The position numbers were made by a program, and so were the translations under genes. DNA of 5,882 nt, taken from Candidatus Nitrosopumilus sp. (GTDB lineage Archaea; Thermoproteota; Nitrososphaeria; Nitrososphaerales; Nitrosopumilaceae). The notes under the pieces are model-generated. The model had not been told where the DNA came from. It made no database searches and saw only the letters and a program-made list of their open reading frames with translations. Positions 1-5,232 of the stretch are shown piece after piece. Numbering within the stretch: position 1 is the stretch's first letter; every line of letters starts with the position of its first letter. The DNA lies in the NCBI GenBank assembly GCA_018674605.1, contig JABGZU010000040.1, forward strand, positions 1-5,882, given 5' to 3'.

Positions 1-105
1 AAACAAATTGATTCAATTGCAAATAAAATGGAAAATAATCAAAAACAATCAGTTAAAGTTACAAAATCAAGAATAAAAGAACGAAAGAAAAAAGCAAAAA
101 GGTAG
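1..105 (+). CDS. C-terminal fragment of an unidentified protein (5' end outside window)
   Basis: The first frame is open from base 1 and reads 34 codons to a TAG at 103-105. The fragment is polar and rich in Asn, Gln and Lys, and ends in a strongly basic tail (KERKKKAKR), as seen in small nucleic-acid-binding or ribosome-associated proteins. No domain can be recognised from so little sequence, so no function is given. The stop lies 2 nt from the stop of a minus-strand micro-ORF, a tight convergent arrangement that recurs in this window. That the frame is coding is inferred from the lack of stops in AT-rich DNA and the coherent basic tail. A chance open frame of 35 codons cannot be excluded. 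Confidence 0.5.
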   Translation, partial: KQIDSIANKMENNQKQSVKVTKSRIKERKKKAKR

Positions 106-107
106 AA

Positions 108-197
108 CTATTCAGAATCTAATTCTCTTGCTAATTCTTTTATCTGGAGTATTCTGCATCCTAATTCATTACATTCATTCTTTAATTTATCACTCAT
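108..197 (-). CDS. Possible 29-residue micro-protein, function unknown
   Basis: On the minus strand an ATG (195-197) opens 29 codons ending in TAG (108-110). The peptide begins MSDKLKNECNELGC and continues as an alternating hydrophobic/charged stretch ending in RELDSE. It would form a single amphipathic helix with two cysteines (C9, C14). There is no signal peptide or membrane segment. It would end 2 nt from the stop of the left-edge gene. No convincing TATA box lies 26 nt upstream; only a T-rich stretch is there. It might be a true small protein, since such genomes carry many, or a chance ORF. The helix-like, well-balanced composition is the only positive evidence. Confidence 0.3.
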   Translation of the reverse strand: MSDKLKNECNELGCRILQIKELARELDSE

Positions 198-278
198 GAT
201 AGATAATCACAAAAATAATCAAAAACATAGAACATTCTAAAAATTGACTTTATTGATTCAAACTTTTCATTAATGTAA

Positions 279-296
279 ATTGCTAAATTTAGCAAT
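279..296. promoter_or_regulatory. 18-bp perfect palindrome over the promoter of the winged-helix gene
   Basis: ATTGCTAAATTTAGCAAT is its own reverse complement over all 18 bases; the next flanking pair does not match. Its AT core (TAAATTTA, 284-291) is centred about 24.5 nt before the ATG at 312, where an archaeal TATA box for a leaderless transcript is expected. The downstream gene encodes a small winged-helix protein, a type that normally binds such sites as a dimer. The natural inference is an autoregulatory operator in which repressor and TBP compete for the same DNA. The palindrome is seen directly; the operator role is inferred. A role as an RNA hairpin is unlikely because it lies upstream of the predicted transcript start. 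Confidence 0.55.
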
Positions 297-311
297 AAAT
301 TAATCAAAATA

Positions 312-731
312 ATGATTCAAAATGAAGAAACAGAAGAAGCCACAAAAGAAGTGATAGATCTTTTGGAAGAATGGGGTTCACAATCAAAATTTATCTGGGT
401 TAGGGAATTACACAGAATAACAGATATCGACAAAGGTTTACTTCGAAACATACTCAATGAATTAAAAAAATCAAAAGAGGTTAAAGAAATGCATGGGACA
501 AATAACAGAATATTTTTCTGTCTTAAACGATATTACATCAAATGTAGAGATGTGGAATTTAGATTTAAGGGAAAAGTGATTATGTTAAAAGATGGAAGTA
601 AAACAAAAATTGTTCAAGGCTCAACAAGTGGAACAGAGAGAACAAGAAAAAGATTACTCAAACAACAAACTAAAAGAAAAGTAAAGCAGTTAGCAAAAAA
701 CAAACATCAACATAATTCACGAAATCGCTAA
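312..731 (+). CDS. Small winged helix-turn-helix DNA-binding protein
   Basis: A 139-residue soluble protein starting at ATG 312, supported by the AT-rich element about 24 nt upstream. Residues 10-20 form an acidic helix. Residues 28-55 look like a helix-turn-helix (WVRELHRITDIDKGLLRNIL, with the second helix as recognition helix), and residues 55-76 (KEVKEMHGTNNRIFFCLKRYY) look like the beta wing of a winged-helix fold. Residues 108-139 are a very basic tail rich in Lys, Arg and Gln (TRKRLLKQQTKRK), suited to non-specific DNA or RNA contact. No ligand-binding or membrane domain is present. The gene stands alone, and the palindrome in its promoter suggests autoregulation. Its stop overlaps the stop of the convergent gene on the other strand. 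The target genes are unknown, and a chromatin-like or RNA-binding role is possible given the tail. Confidence 0.7.
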   Translation: MIQNEETEEATKEVIDLLEEWGSQSKFIWVRELHRITDIDKGLLRNILNELKKSKEVKEMHGTNNRIFFCLKRYYIKCRDVEFRFKGKVIMLKDGSKTKIVQGSTSGTERTRKRLLKQQTKRKVKQLAKNKHQHNSRNR

Positions 732-1033
732 GAATTTTTAGATTGTCTTCTAATGAATTTAGATTCTGCACGTTTGATTTTCTCAGATTCTGCAACATCT
801 TCAGTCATATCATACAAATTATGAAGCGACATATCTGGAGTTAAATCATTATTTTTTTCATCATCTAAATCTAATTCAATATTAGAAATAATGTCCAAAT
901 TATCATCTAAAATATCAAGACATTTTTTTACAACTTCAGGAATATCGTCATCCATAATTACATCAAGTATAGGACATAGTAAAGGATTTTCTATAAATTT
1001 AAAATTAAGAATTTTTTTGTTTGTGTTTTTCAC
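728..1033 (-). CDS. Acidic hypothetical protein, thaumarchaeal type
   Basis: An unrecognised protein of 101 residues if it starts at the GTG at 1033, or 75 residues if it starts at the ATG at 955 (residue 27). The GTG start would overlap the end of the upstream oxidoreductase gene by 29 nt and implies translational coupling. The ATG start leaves a 49-nt gap with a TATAAA-like element at 992-997 (read on the minus strand). Residues 18-50 (leading into DIPEVVKKCLDILDD) look like a compact helical segment. Residues 53-66 are a run of Asp/Glu, and residues 85-101 form a basic tail (EKIKRAESKFIRRQSK). No cofactor motif, signal peptide or membrane helix is visible. No T-rich terminator separates it from the upstream gene, so co-transcription is plausible. 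Its TAG stop overlaps the TAA of the convergent winged-helix gene. The function is unknown. Confidence 0.6.
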   Translation of the reverse strand: MKNTNKKILNFKFIENPLLCPILDVIMDDDIPEVVKKCLDILDDNLDIISNIELDLDDEKNNDLTPDMSLHNLYDMTEDVAESEKIKRAESKFIRRQSKNS

Positions 1034-2120
1034 GTAATACAGGCATTACATGACTTGCAAATTTATCAATAGAGCCAAAGTAATTCTTGCCCCAGAATCT
1101 AATTACAAAGTGATTGACACCGGCCTCCATGAATCTCTCAAAGATAGGAATCATATCCTCAGGAGTACCAACTGCAGTAGAAGATCTTGCAATAGCATCA
1201 GGGATTTTAGTTGCAGCTTCTCTCATTTTTACAATCCAACTTTGATCAGACATTGAATATTCTGTAAAGTATTTGACAAAATCAAATCCTTCAATTTCTT
1301 TTAATCCGTGAACTCTTAAAATTTCAGGTTTGAAGAGGCTGACTTTAACGGCTTCTTTCATTTTAGTCCAAGAAGCCTCAGTATCATCAGAGAAATAAAC
1401 ATCAATATCTAATGCCATTTGGAAATTATCCTTATCTTCTTGTGTTCTGTTATTTGCATCCATGGAAACTTCAATTTGTTTTCTATGATCTTCAAATAAT
1501 TCAGGAGTATAACCGATGGGTAACCAACCATCACCAAGTTTACCAGTTAATGCAAGTGTACGTTTACCACCAGAAGCCATGTAAGTTGGAGGATGTGGTT
1601 TTCTGATTGGTGCAGCTTGTAAGCATGCTTGTTTTAATTGATAATACTTGCCTTCATAATCTACAGTATTATCAGGATTAGAATCATATAATTTTTTGAT
1701 AACTTCAATTTGTTCAGCCCATTTTGAAACTGGTTTTTCAAACGGAATACAAAATTCTTTAAGATTTTGTGCCTCTCCAGCACCAATACCAAGAATTGCT
1801 CTACCTTTAGAAATTCTATCAAGAGTAATTGCAGCTAGTGCGATATTTGATGGATGTCTTCTAATTGCATCAGTAACACAAGTTCCCAACTCAACATTGT
1901 TTGTAACTGCAGCAATTGCAGATAACATAACCCACGGATCTAAAACAGTGGCATTTTTCCATTGAGGAACATTTGTGTGGTCCATATAGAAAATAGAATC
2001 ATAACCAGTTCGATCAGCGAGTTGACATGCAGTAATAATCTGATCTTCAGTATATCCAGCTCTTGCAACATTTAGTCCATTTTGAATACCAAATTTGAGT
2101 TGTTTTGATGCCAAGTACAT
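1005..2120 (-). CDS. LLM-class (luciferase-like) flavin/F420-dependent oxidoreductase
   Basis: This 371-residue protein has the (beta/alpha)8 luciferase-like fold shared by F420-dependent methylene-tetrahydromethanopterin reductase and glucose-6-phosphate dehydrogenase. Numbered from ATG 2120, it shows the N-terminal barrel strand (KFGIQNG, 9-15), DHTNVP with WKNATVLDPW (47-63), and LGTCVTDAIRRHPSNIALAA (78-97). Next come the family hallmark TLDRISKGRAILGIGAGE (99-116), YMASGGKRTLALTGKLGDGW (180-199), and the C-terminal VGTPEDMIPIFERF with FVIRFWG (317-344). Length is normal for the family. Such proteins use reduced F420 or FMN to move hydride onto or off a small substrate in the cytoplasm. 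They are often annotated as methylene-H4MPT reductase, but the true substrate cannot be read from sequence. ATG 2120 is preferred to a TTG at 2126 because an AT-rich box lies 18-25 nt upstream. The gene has its own promoter after the terminator of the dehydrogenase gene. Confidence 0.85.
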   Translation of the reverse strand: MYLASKQLKFGIQNGLNVARAGYTEDQIITACQLADRTGYDSIFYMDHTNVPQWKNATVLDPWVMLSAIAAVTNNVELGTCVTDAIRRHPSNIALAAITLDRISKGRAILGIGAGEAQNLKEFCIPFEKPVSKWAEQIEVIKKLYDSNPDNTVDYEGKYYQLKQACLQAAPIRKPHPPTYMASGGKRTLALTGKLGDGWLPIGYTPELFEDHRKQIEVSMDANNRTQEDKDNFQMALDIDVYFSDDTEASWTKMKEAVKVSLFKPEILRVHGLKEIEGFDFVKYFTEYSMSDQSWIVKMREAATKIPDAIARSSTAVGTPEDMIPIFERFMEAGVNHFVIRFWGKNYFGSIDKFASHVMPVLREKHKQKNS

Positions 2121-2137
2121 ACACAAAAGTACCTTAC

Positions 2138-2145
2138 AATAAAAA
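2138..2145 (-). promoter_or_regulatory. TATA-like box of the LLM oxidoreductase gene
   Basis: Read on the minus strand, 2145-2138 is TTTTTATT, centred about 22 nt upstream of the ATG at 2120. This is close to the spacing of an archaeal TATA box from the start of a leaderless mRNA. It follows the oligo-T terminator of the upstream dehydrogenase, so the two minus-strand genes are probably separate transcription units. It is too close (about 16 nt) to serve a start at the TTG 2126. Confidence 0.45.
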
Positions 2146-2183
2146 GTTTAGTGCATATGCCAATTTTACAGCATAGATAAAAG

Positions 2184-2200
2184 AAAAAAGGTAAAAAAAA
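2184..2200 (-). terminator. Oligo-T terminator of the dehydrogenase gene
   Basis: On the minus strand, starting 8 nt after the dehydrogenase stop codon, there is a run of eight T (2200-2193), then ACC, then six T (2189-2184), followed by more T-rich sequence. Archaeal RNA polymerase terminates at such oligo-T tracts without needing a hairpin. No strong stem is visible. The tract separates the dehydrogenase from the downstream oxidoreductase gene. Confidence 0.6.
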
Positions 2201-2208
2201 TGAATTTT

Positions 2209-3153
2209 TTATAAATTACCTGTTTTGATATCTTCAAGACATTTTACGACGTCATCTTTGGATATTGGTATTGGATTTGGATCCAAATGACCTCTATCAG
2301 TCATGACAGTATCAGCAGCTTCTGAAACATCAGTTTTGAGTTCTAATTTATCAAAACCAAGTTTGTCCATTGCTTCTTTGAATCTATCATAGAAGATTGA
2401 TTTGTTATGCTTGTGTGCAACTGTAGTACAAGAAGATAAAGAATATCCATGAGGTACCCCTTCATTTGAGAACACATAAGACAATGCATGTCCTAATGTT
2501 GTAGAACAATTTCCGAATCCCATTCCAGATAACATTGATCCATATGGATAATTTTCTGGTTTGTCATTCATAATTGCATCATAAAGAATCTCAAATGCTT
2601 GTTTACAGAGAGTTCTAGTCAAGTCATTACCAAGTTTACTATCGTAACCTTCAGTAGCTTGAGCACATGCATCACAGACAGAATTTTTGAGGACTTGTTC
2701 TGGAGTTCCTTCCATAAAGTAGGAATCAACTACAGCCATGTCAGCTAAGAATCTGTCTTCACGTAACAATTTCTTTTTTCCATCAAATTTGAGAACACAA
2801 TAGGTTGTCATTTCAGCTCCAGTTCCAAATGTAGTTGGAATTAGAATTTTTTCTTTCTTCAATTCAGGTGCAGCGTATTTTACTACATCCAGTGAACTTC
2901 CACCGCCCAGTCCAATTAAGACTGAAGGGTTTTTGTCTTTGAATTCAGAAATGACCTTATTGACATCCTCAATAGATGGTTCAGGTTTTACTTGATCATA
3001 CAGCATATAATCCTGAATTCCCATTTTTGCTAACCATTTGTCAGACAATGCTGGCGGAACGGTTGTAACAACTAGGGCGTTCTTTGGATATTCTGTTTCA
3101 GCAAGTGCATTTTCTCCAAAATTAATAATTTTTGGAATGCGTAGTGTGTGCAT
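2209..3153 (-). CDS. Iron-type alcohol dehydrogenase; probable malonic/succinic semialdehyde reductase
   Basis: A 314-residue group III (iron-type) alcohol dehydrogenase. Residues 25-55 begin a Rossmann-like domain, and LIGLGGGSSLDVVKY (79-93) carries the GGGS-x2-D nucleotide loop of the family. IPTTFGTGAEMTTYCVL (105-121) matches the conserved TT-x-GTG-[SA]E segment. The metal site can be mapped to D161 (in NSVCDACAQATEGY), H222 (GHALSY) and H235 (GVPHGYS). The fourth usual ligand, His in DA-x2-HA, is Q165 here. The protein is some 60-70 residues shorter than typical members (about 380), mainly at the C-terminus. In Nitrosopumilus maritimus, an iron-type alcohol dehydrogenase (as I recall, Nmar_1110) is the NADPH-dependent malonic semialdehyde reductase of the 3-hydroxypropionate/4-hydroxybutyrate cycle. 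This gene is likely its counterpart, by recollection rather than alignment. The ATG at 3153 has a TATA element centred 26 nt upstream, so a leaderless mRNA is expected. It diverges from glycerate kinase. Glycerol-1-phosphate dehydrogenase is less likely, as that is a different subfamily. Confidence 0.8.
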   Translation of the reverse strand: MHTLRIPKIINFGENALAETEYPKNALVVTTVPPALSDKWLAKMGIQDYMLYDQVKPEPSIEDVNKVISEFKDKNPSVLIGLGGGSSLDVVKYAAPELKKEKILIPTTFGTGAEMTTYCVLKFDGKKKLLREDRFLADMAVVDSYFMEGTPEQVLKNSVCDACAQATEGYDSKLGNDLTRTLCKQAFEILYDAIMNDKPENYPYGSMLSGMGFGNCSTTLGHALSYVFSNEGVPHGYSLSSCTTVAHKHNKSIFYDRFKEAMDKLGFDKLELKTDVSEAADTVMTDRGHLDPNPIPISKDDVVKCLEDIKTGNL

Positions 3154-3160
3154 AAATCAG

Positions 3161-3197
3161 ACATCACGGGTTTGTTTATTATATCTTACAGTGATGT
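3161..3197. promoter_or_regulatory. Shared divergent promoter with symmetric inverted repeat
   Basis: The 52-bp gap between the two divergent genes (3154-3205) has one AT-rich element, TTTATTATATC (3175-3185). Its middle is 26-27 nt from both start codons (3153 minus, 3206 plus), so it can be the TATA box for either direction. Flanking it are perfect 7-bp inverted arms, ACATCAC (3161-3167) and GTGATGT (3191-3197). Their centre of symmetry (3179) coincides with the TATA element. Each arm lies about 8-15 nt before one start codon, where a bound regulator would block initiation. The symmetry is seen; coordinated regulation of the two genes is inferred. Confidence 0.6.
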
Positions 3198-3205
3198 AAA
3201 TCATT

Positions 3206-4483
3206 ATGATTATTCAAAATTTTGATGAATTAGCAATCACTGAAAAGAAAAAAGATTGTTTAGAAATTTTAGAATCAGGTCTTCAAGCAGCAAATCCAGA
3301 AAATATAATTTCAAAATATGTAACTCCAAATGAAATTAAAATAAATGGGAAAATATTCAATATTGAAAAGTACTCCAACATCTACACAGTAGCGTTTGGA
3401 AAAGCAGGAGATTCTATGACTAGGGCATTAAATTCAATAATTTCAATTAAAAGTGGCATAATTGTAATCCCAAAAGGCTCAAAAGCAAAAATCAAGAGTA
3501 AAAAATTTCAAATTTTTAATTCAGGGCATCCAAAACCAGACAAGACCAGCGTAAAAGCTGCAAAAGAAGTAATGAAGTTTGTCGATAACAAAAAAAGAGG
3601 AGAATTAATCATTTTTCTTGTTTCAGGTGGAGGATCAGCATTACTTGCAATGCCTGATGAAATTACATTAAGTGATAAAGTCCACGTTACAGATTTACTG
3701 TTAAAATCAGGGGCAACCATTCAGGAATTTAATTGTGTTAGAAAACACCTGTCAAAAATCAAAGGTGGAAAATTGGTAGAAAATATGAAATGTCAAGGAA
3801 TAGGTTTGGTAATGTCAGATGTAGAAGGGGATGATCTATCATCAATTGCATCAGGTACAACATACATGGATGATACAACATATGCAGACGCAATGAGTAT
3901 CATAGAAAAATATAGATTAAAATTAAAAATTCCAATTGAAGTTTTACAAATTTTAGGTAATGGATTACATAATCAAAAAACAGAAACTCCAAAAATAGCA
4001 AAAATAGAAAATTACGTTATTGCAAATAATAATAATTGTCTAGAGTCAATGGAGCAAACTGCAAAATCTAAAGGATACAAAGTTATCAAAATGCAGATTT
4101 TTGGAGACATAAAAGAAGTAGTTAAAAGAATTCTAGAAAATATTTCAGAAGAGCAAAAGACATGTTTAATTTTAGGAGGGGAGCCAACAGTCAAAGTATT
4201 AGGAAAAGGTCAAGGAGGTAGAAATCAAGAATTAGTTTTAAGAATTTTAAAAAATACTCAAAAATTAAAAAAAATAACAATTGCATCAATGGGAACAGAT
4301 GGAATAGATGGGAATTCTAATTTTGCAGGAGCAATTACTGAAAATATCAAAGTAGATCTAAACACCATGAAAGAGTTTTTGAAAAATAGTGATTCATCAA
4401 GATTCTTTCAAAAACAAAAAGGTAACATCAAAACAGATTTCACACACATGAATTTAATGGATATAGGCATAATTTTAAAATAA
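3206..4483 (+). CDS. Glycerate 2-kinase (GckA/MOFRL family)
   Basis: A 425-residue protein of the two-domain glycerate kinase family (DUF4147 plus MOFRL). It phosphorylates D-glycerate with ATP to 2-phosphoglycerate, feeding the enolase step of central carbon metabolism in the cytosol. Visible motifs in order: FGKAG with the conserved lysine K66 (64-68), NSGHPKPD (105-112), VSGGGSALLAMP (139-150), EFNCVRKHLSKIKGGKL (174-190), and SDVEGDDLSSIASG (204-217). Then come GGEPTV (324-329) with GKGQGGRNQEL (333-343), and GTDGIDG (363-369). Two oddities are seen: the usual SGPT reads SGTT (216-219), and the usual C-terminal GPT-x-TNV-x-DL reads DFTHMNLMDIG (411-421). Length is normal. The ATG at 3206 sits 26 nt after a TATA-like element shared with the divergent dehydrogenase, which suggests joint control. 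It converges, with 2 nt between stops, on a Cys-rich micro-ORF. Confidence 0.9.
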   Translation: MIIQNFDELAITEKKKDCLEILESGLQAANPENIISKYVTPNEIKINGKIFNIEKYSNIYTVAFGKAGDSMTRALNSIISIKSGIIVIPKGSKAKIKSKKFQIFNSGHPKPDKTSVKAAKEVMKFVDNKKRGELIIFLVSGGGSALLAMPDEITLSDKVHVTDLLLKSGATIQEFNCVRKHLSKIKGGKLVENMKCQGIGLVMSDVEGDDLSSIASGTTYMDDTTYADAMSIIEKYRLKLKIPIEVLQILGNGLHNQKTETPKIAKIENYVIANNNNCLESMEQTAKSKGYKVIKMQIFGDIKEVVKRILENISEEQKTCLILGGEPTVKVLGKGQGGRNQELVLRILKNTQKLKKITIASMGTDGIDGNSNFAGAITENIKVDLNTMKEFLKNSDSSRFFQKQKGNIKTDFTHMNLMDIGIILK

Positions 4484-4485
4484 AT

Positions 4486-4575
4486 TTATTGTTGATGGCA
4501 ATCACAGTGACAACTGTTAGCAATACATCTGTGATTTATACAATCTTTACACCCCTTACTTCGACCACTTTTCAT
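4486..4575 (-). CDS. 29-residue Cys/His-rich micro-protein, predicted metal knuckle
   Basis: An ATG at 4575 opens 29 codons to TAA (4486-4488). The peptide MKSGRSKGCKDC (1-12) continues INHRCIANSCHCDCHQQ. It has six cysteines (C9, C12, C17, C22, C24, C26) and three histidines (H15, H23, H27), about a third of all residues, arranged as C-x2-C-x2-H-x-C-x4-C-x-C-x-C-H. Such density in AT-rich DNA is unlikely by chance and suggests binding of zinc or another soft metal. The C-x4-C-x-C block recurs in two other small ORFs about 0.6-0.8 kb to the right; the 78-residue one also shares the Ala (CIANSCHC versus CLALDCQC). A weak AT-rich element (4598-4609) is centred about 28 nt upstream. It lies tail to tail with glycerate kinase. 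A role in metal handling, or as a regulator or small subunit, is possible but not shown. Confidence 0.55.
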   Translation of the reverse strand: MKSGRSKGCKDCINHRCIANSCHCDCHQQ

Positions 4576-4649
4576 TCGTAATCTTTCTTTATCCAAGTAA
4601 ATGAATTTAGGTACATTTCACATATTAGATTTATGAAGAAAAATTGGAA

Positions 4650-4949
4650 TCAGCGTTGTCGTTCATAAAATTCTACAGGATGTGTAAATTGCCTGTTGTG
4701 ATCAACTTCTAACCAAAATTTTTCCTCATCAATTTCCTTACCTTCTGTAATCCACACACTTAGAATTTTTTGCATAAACATCTGTGTAGTATCATCTATT
4801 TGAGGTCGAATTCCAGTTTCAAGTTCTATTCTATCACGTTCTTCTTTAAATTTTGTAAGTAGTCCTTTGAGATTTTTTCCATTGGAATTTGCAGCTTTGT
4901 TTCTTTTTGCATTTTGTAGATCTTTTCTAAAATTGGATAAAAATCCCAT
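4650..4949 (-). CDS. Hypothetical protein of 99 residues, thaumarchaeal type
   Basis: I do not recognise the family. The start is placed at the ATG at 4949 because a TTTTTTAAAAAA box (4968-4979) lies centred 24-25 nt upstream, ideal for a leaderless transcript. A longer reading from a TTG at 5021 would add an unlikely hydrophobic leader and run through that box. Residues 1-45 (MGFLSNFRKDLQNAKRNK and on) are basic and helical. Residues 27-60 look like a charged, possibly coiled-coil region with LLTKFKEERDRIELETGIRP. Residues 60-99 contain an aromatic-rich end with WITEGKEIDEEKFWLEVDHN. No membrane helix, signal peptide or cysteine is present. The upstream 172 nt separate it from a divergent Cys-rich ORF. 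No function is assigned. Confidence 0.65.
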   Translation of the reverse strand: MGFLSNFRKDLQNAKRNKAANSNGKNLKGLLTKFKEERDRIELETGIRPQIDDTTQMFMQKILSVWITEGKEIDEEKFWLEVDHNRQFTHPVEFYERQR

Positions 4950-4967
4950 TATTGTAATTAGAATGTG

Positions 4968-4979
4968 TTTTTTAAAAAA
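4968..4979 (-). promoter_or_regulatory. TATA-like box of the 99-residue hypothetical gene
   Basis: A self-complementary TTTTTTAAAAAA centred 24-25 nt upstream of the ATG at 4949, the position expected for an archaeal TATA box ahead of a leaderless mRNA. It decides the start codon, because the longer TTG reading would place this element inside the coding region. Confidence 0.55.
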
Positions 4980-5049
4980 GGGTTTAGGATAAAAAAGGAA
5001 ATAGAGTAGAGTAATTTCCAATATTGCCTCGTGAAATAATTTTTAAAAT

Positions 5050-5060
5050 ATTATAAAAAA
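5050..5060 (+). promoter_or_regulatory. Candidate TATA box upstream of the Cys-rich ORF pair
   Basis: ATTATAAAAAA is a good archaeal TATA-like element and would give a transcript start near 5080, with a leader of about 40 nt before the ATG at 5122. A second candidate, TTTATA at 5112-5117, lies only 5 nt before that ATG. It would start transcription near 5140, inside the 36-residue ORF, leaving only the downstream 78-residue ORF intact. The sequence does not decide between them. Confidence 0.35.
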
Positions 5061-5121
5061 ATAAACATTTGGCAAGTAAAAGGCTAGAGGATTTGAAATA
5101 ACATAATTGAATTTATAGAGT

Positions 5122-5232
5122 ATGTGGATATACGAAGGGAAATCATATGAAGAGAAATCATGTGAAGAGAAAAACTGTGGTTGTAAAGATCATGAAGAGG
5201 TAAAATCCAGACGAGGAAATAGGAAAGAATAA
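5122..5232 (+). CDS. 36-residue Cys-rich ORF (upstream half of a same-frame pair)
   Basis: The ORF runs from ATG 5122 to TAA 5230-5232. It begins MWIYEGK and then has a five-residue tandem repeat, KSYEE-KSCEE, followed by KNCGCKDHEE and a basic end (KSRRGNRKE). Four candidate metal ligands (C14, C19, C21, H24) form C-x4-C-x-C-x2-H, the same knuckle as in the 78-residue ORF that follows and in the micro-ORF at 4486-4575. The next codon after its TAA begins the next ORF in the same frame, so this may be the N-terminal part of one longer protein broken by a nonsense codon (CAA to TAA is a single change), or the first gene of a two-gene unit. A TTTATA just before the ATG could place the transcript start inside this ORF. 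If so, it would be untranslated leader. Confidence 0.45.
   Translation: MWIYEGKSYEEKSCEEKNCGCKDHEEVKSRRGNRKE
5140..5169 (+). repeat. Tandem 15-bp duplication inside the Cys-rich ORF
   Basis: AAATCATATGAAGAG (5140-5154) is followed directly by AAATCATGTGAAGAG (5155-5169), identical except for one A/G difference. The unit is five codons long, so it adds KSYEE/KSCEE without changing frame, and the one difference turns Tyr into Cys. This looks like a recent slippage duplication that created or removed a potential metal ligand. Confidence 0.8.

Noticed and set aside
32..227. 16-nt repeat AAAATAATCAAAAACA at 32-47 and 212-227
   Set aside because: It is low-complexity A-rich sequence, once inside a coding frame and once between genes, with no flanking similarity; chance is the simplest explanation in such AT-rich DNA.
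1050..1965. Plus-strand open frames at 1050-1256, 1412-1606 and 1696-1965
   Set aside because: They lie antisense inside the well-supported oxidoreductase gene, have no motifs, and show the odd composition expected of shadow frames.
2121..2126. TTG start two codons upstream of the oxidoreductase ATG
   Set aside because: The TATA-like box is only about 16 nt upstream of the TTG but about 22 nt upstream of the ATG, which also is the stronger start codon.
3508..4194. Minus-strand open frames at 3508-3720 and 4012-4194
   Set aside because: They are antisense to conserved glycerate kinase motifs and have no recognisable features.
4950..5021. N-terminal extension of the 99-residue hypothetical from a TTG at 5021
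   Set aside because: It uses a weak start, adds a hydrophobic, low-quality leader (MEITLLYFLF...), and runs through the TTTTTTAAAAAA box that fits as the TATA element of the ATG at 4949.
5147..5203. 18-codon frame from ATG 5147 (MKRNHVKRK...)
   Set aside because: It overlaps the Cys-rich ORF in another frame, arises from the tandem 15-bp repeat, and has no proper promoter spacing.
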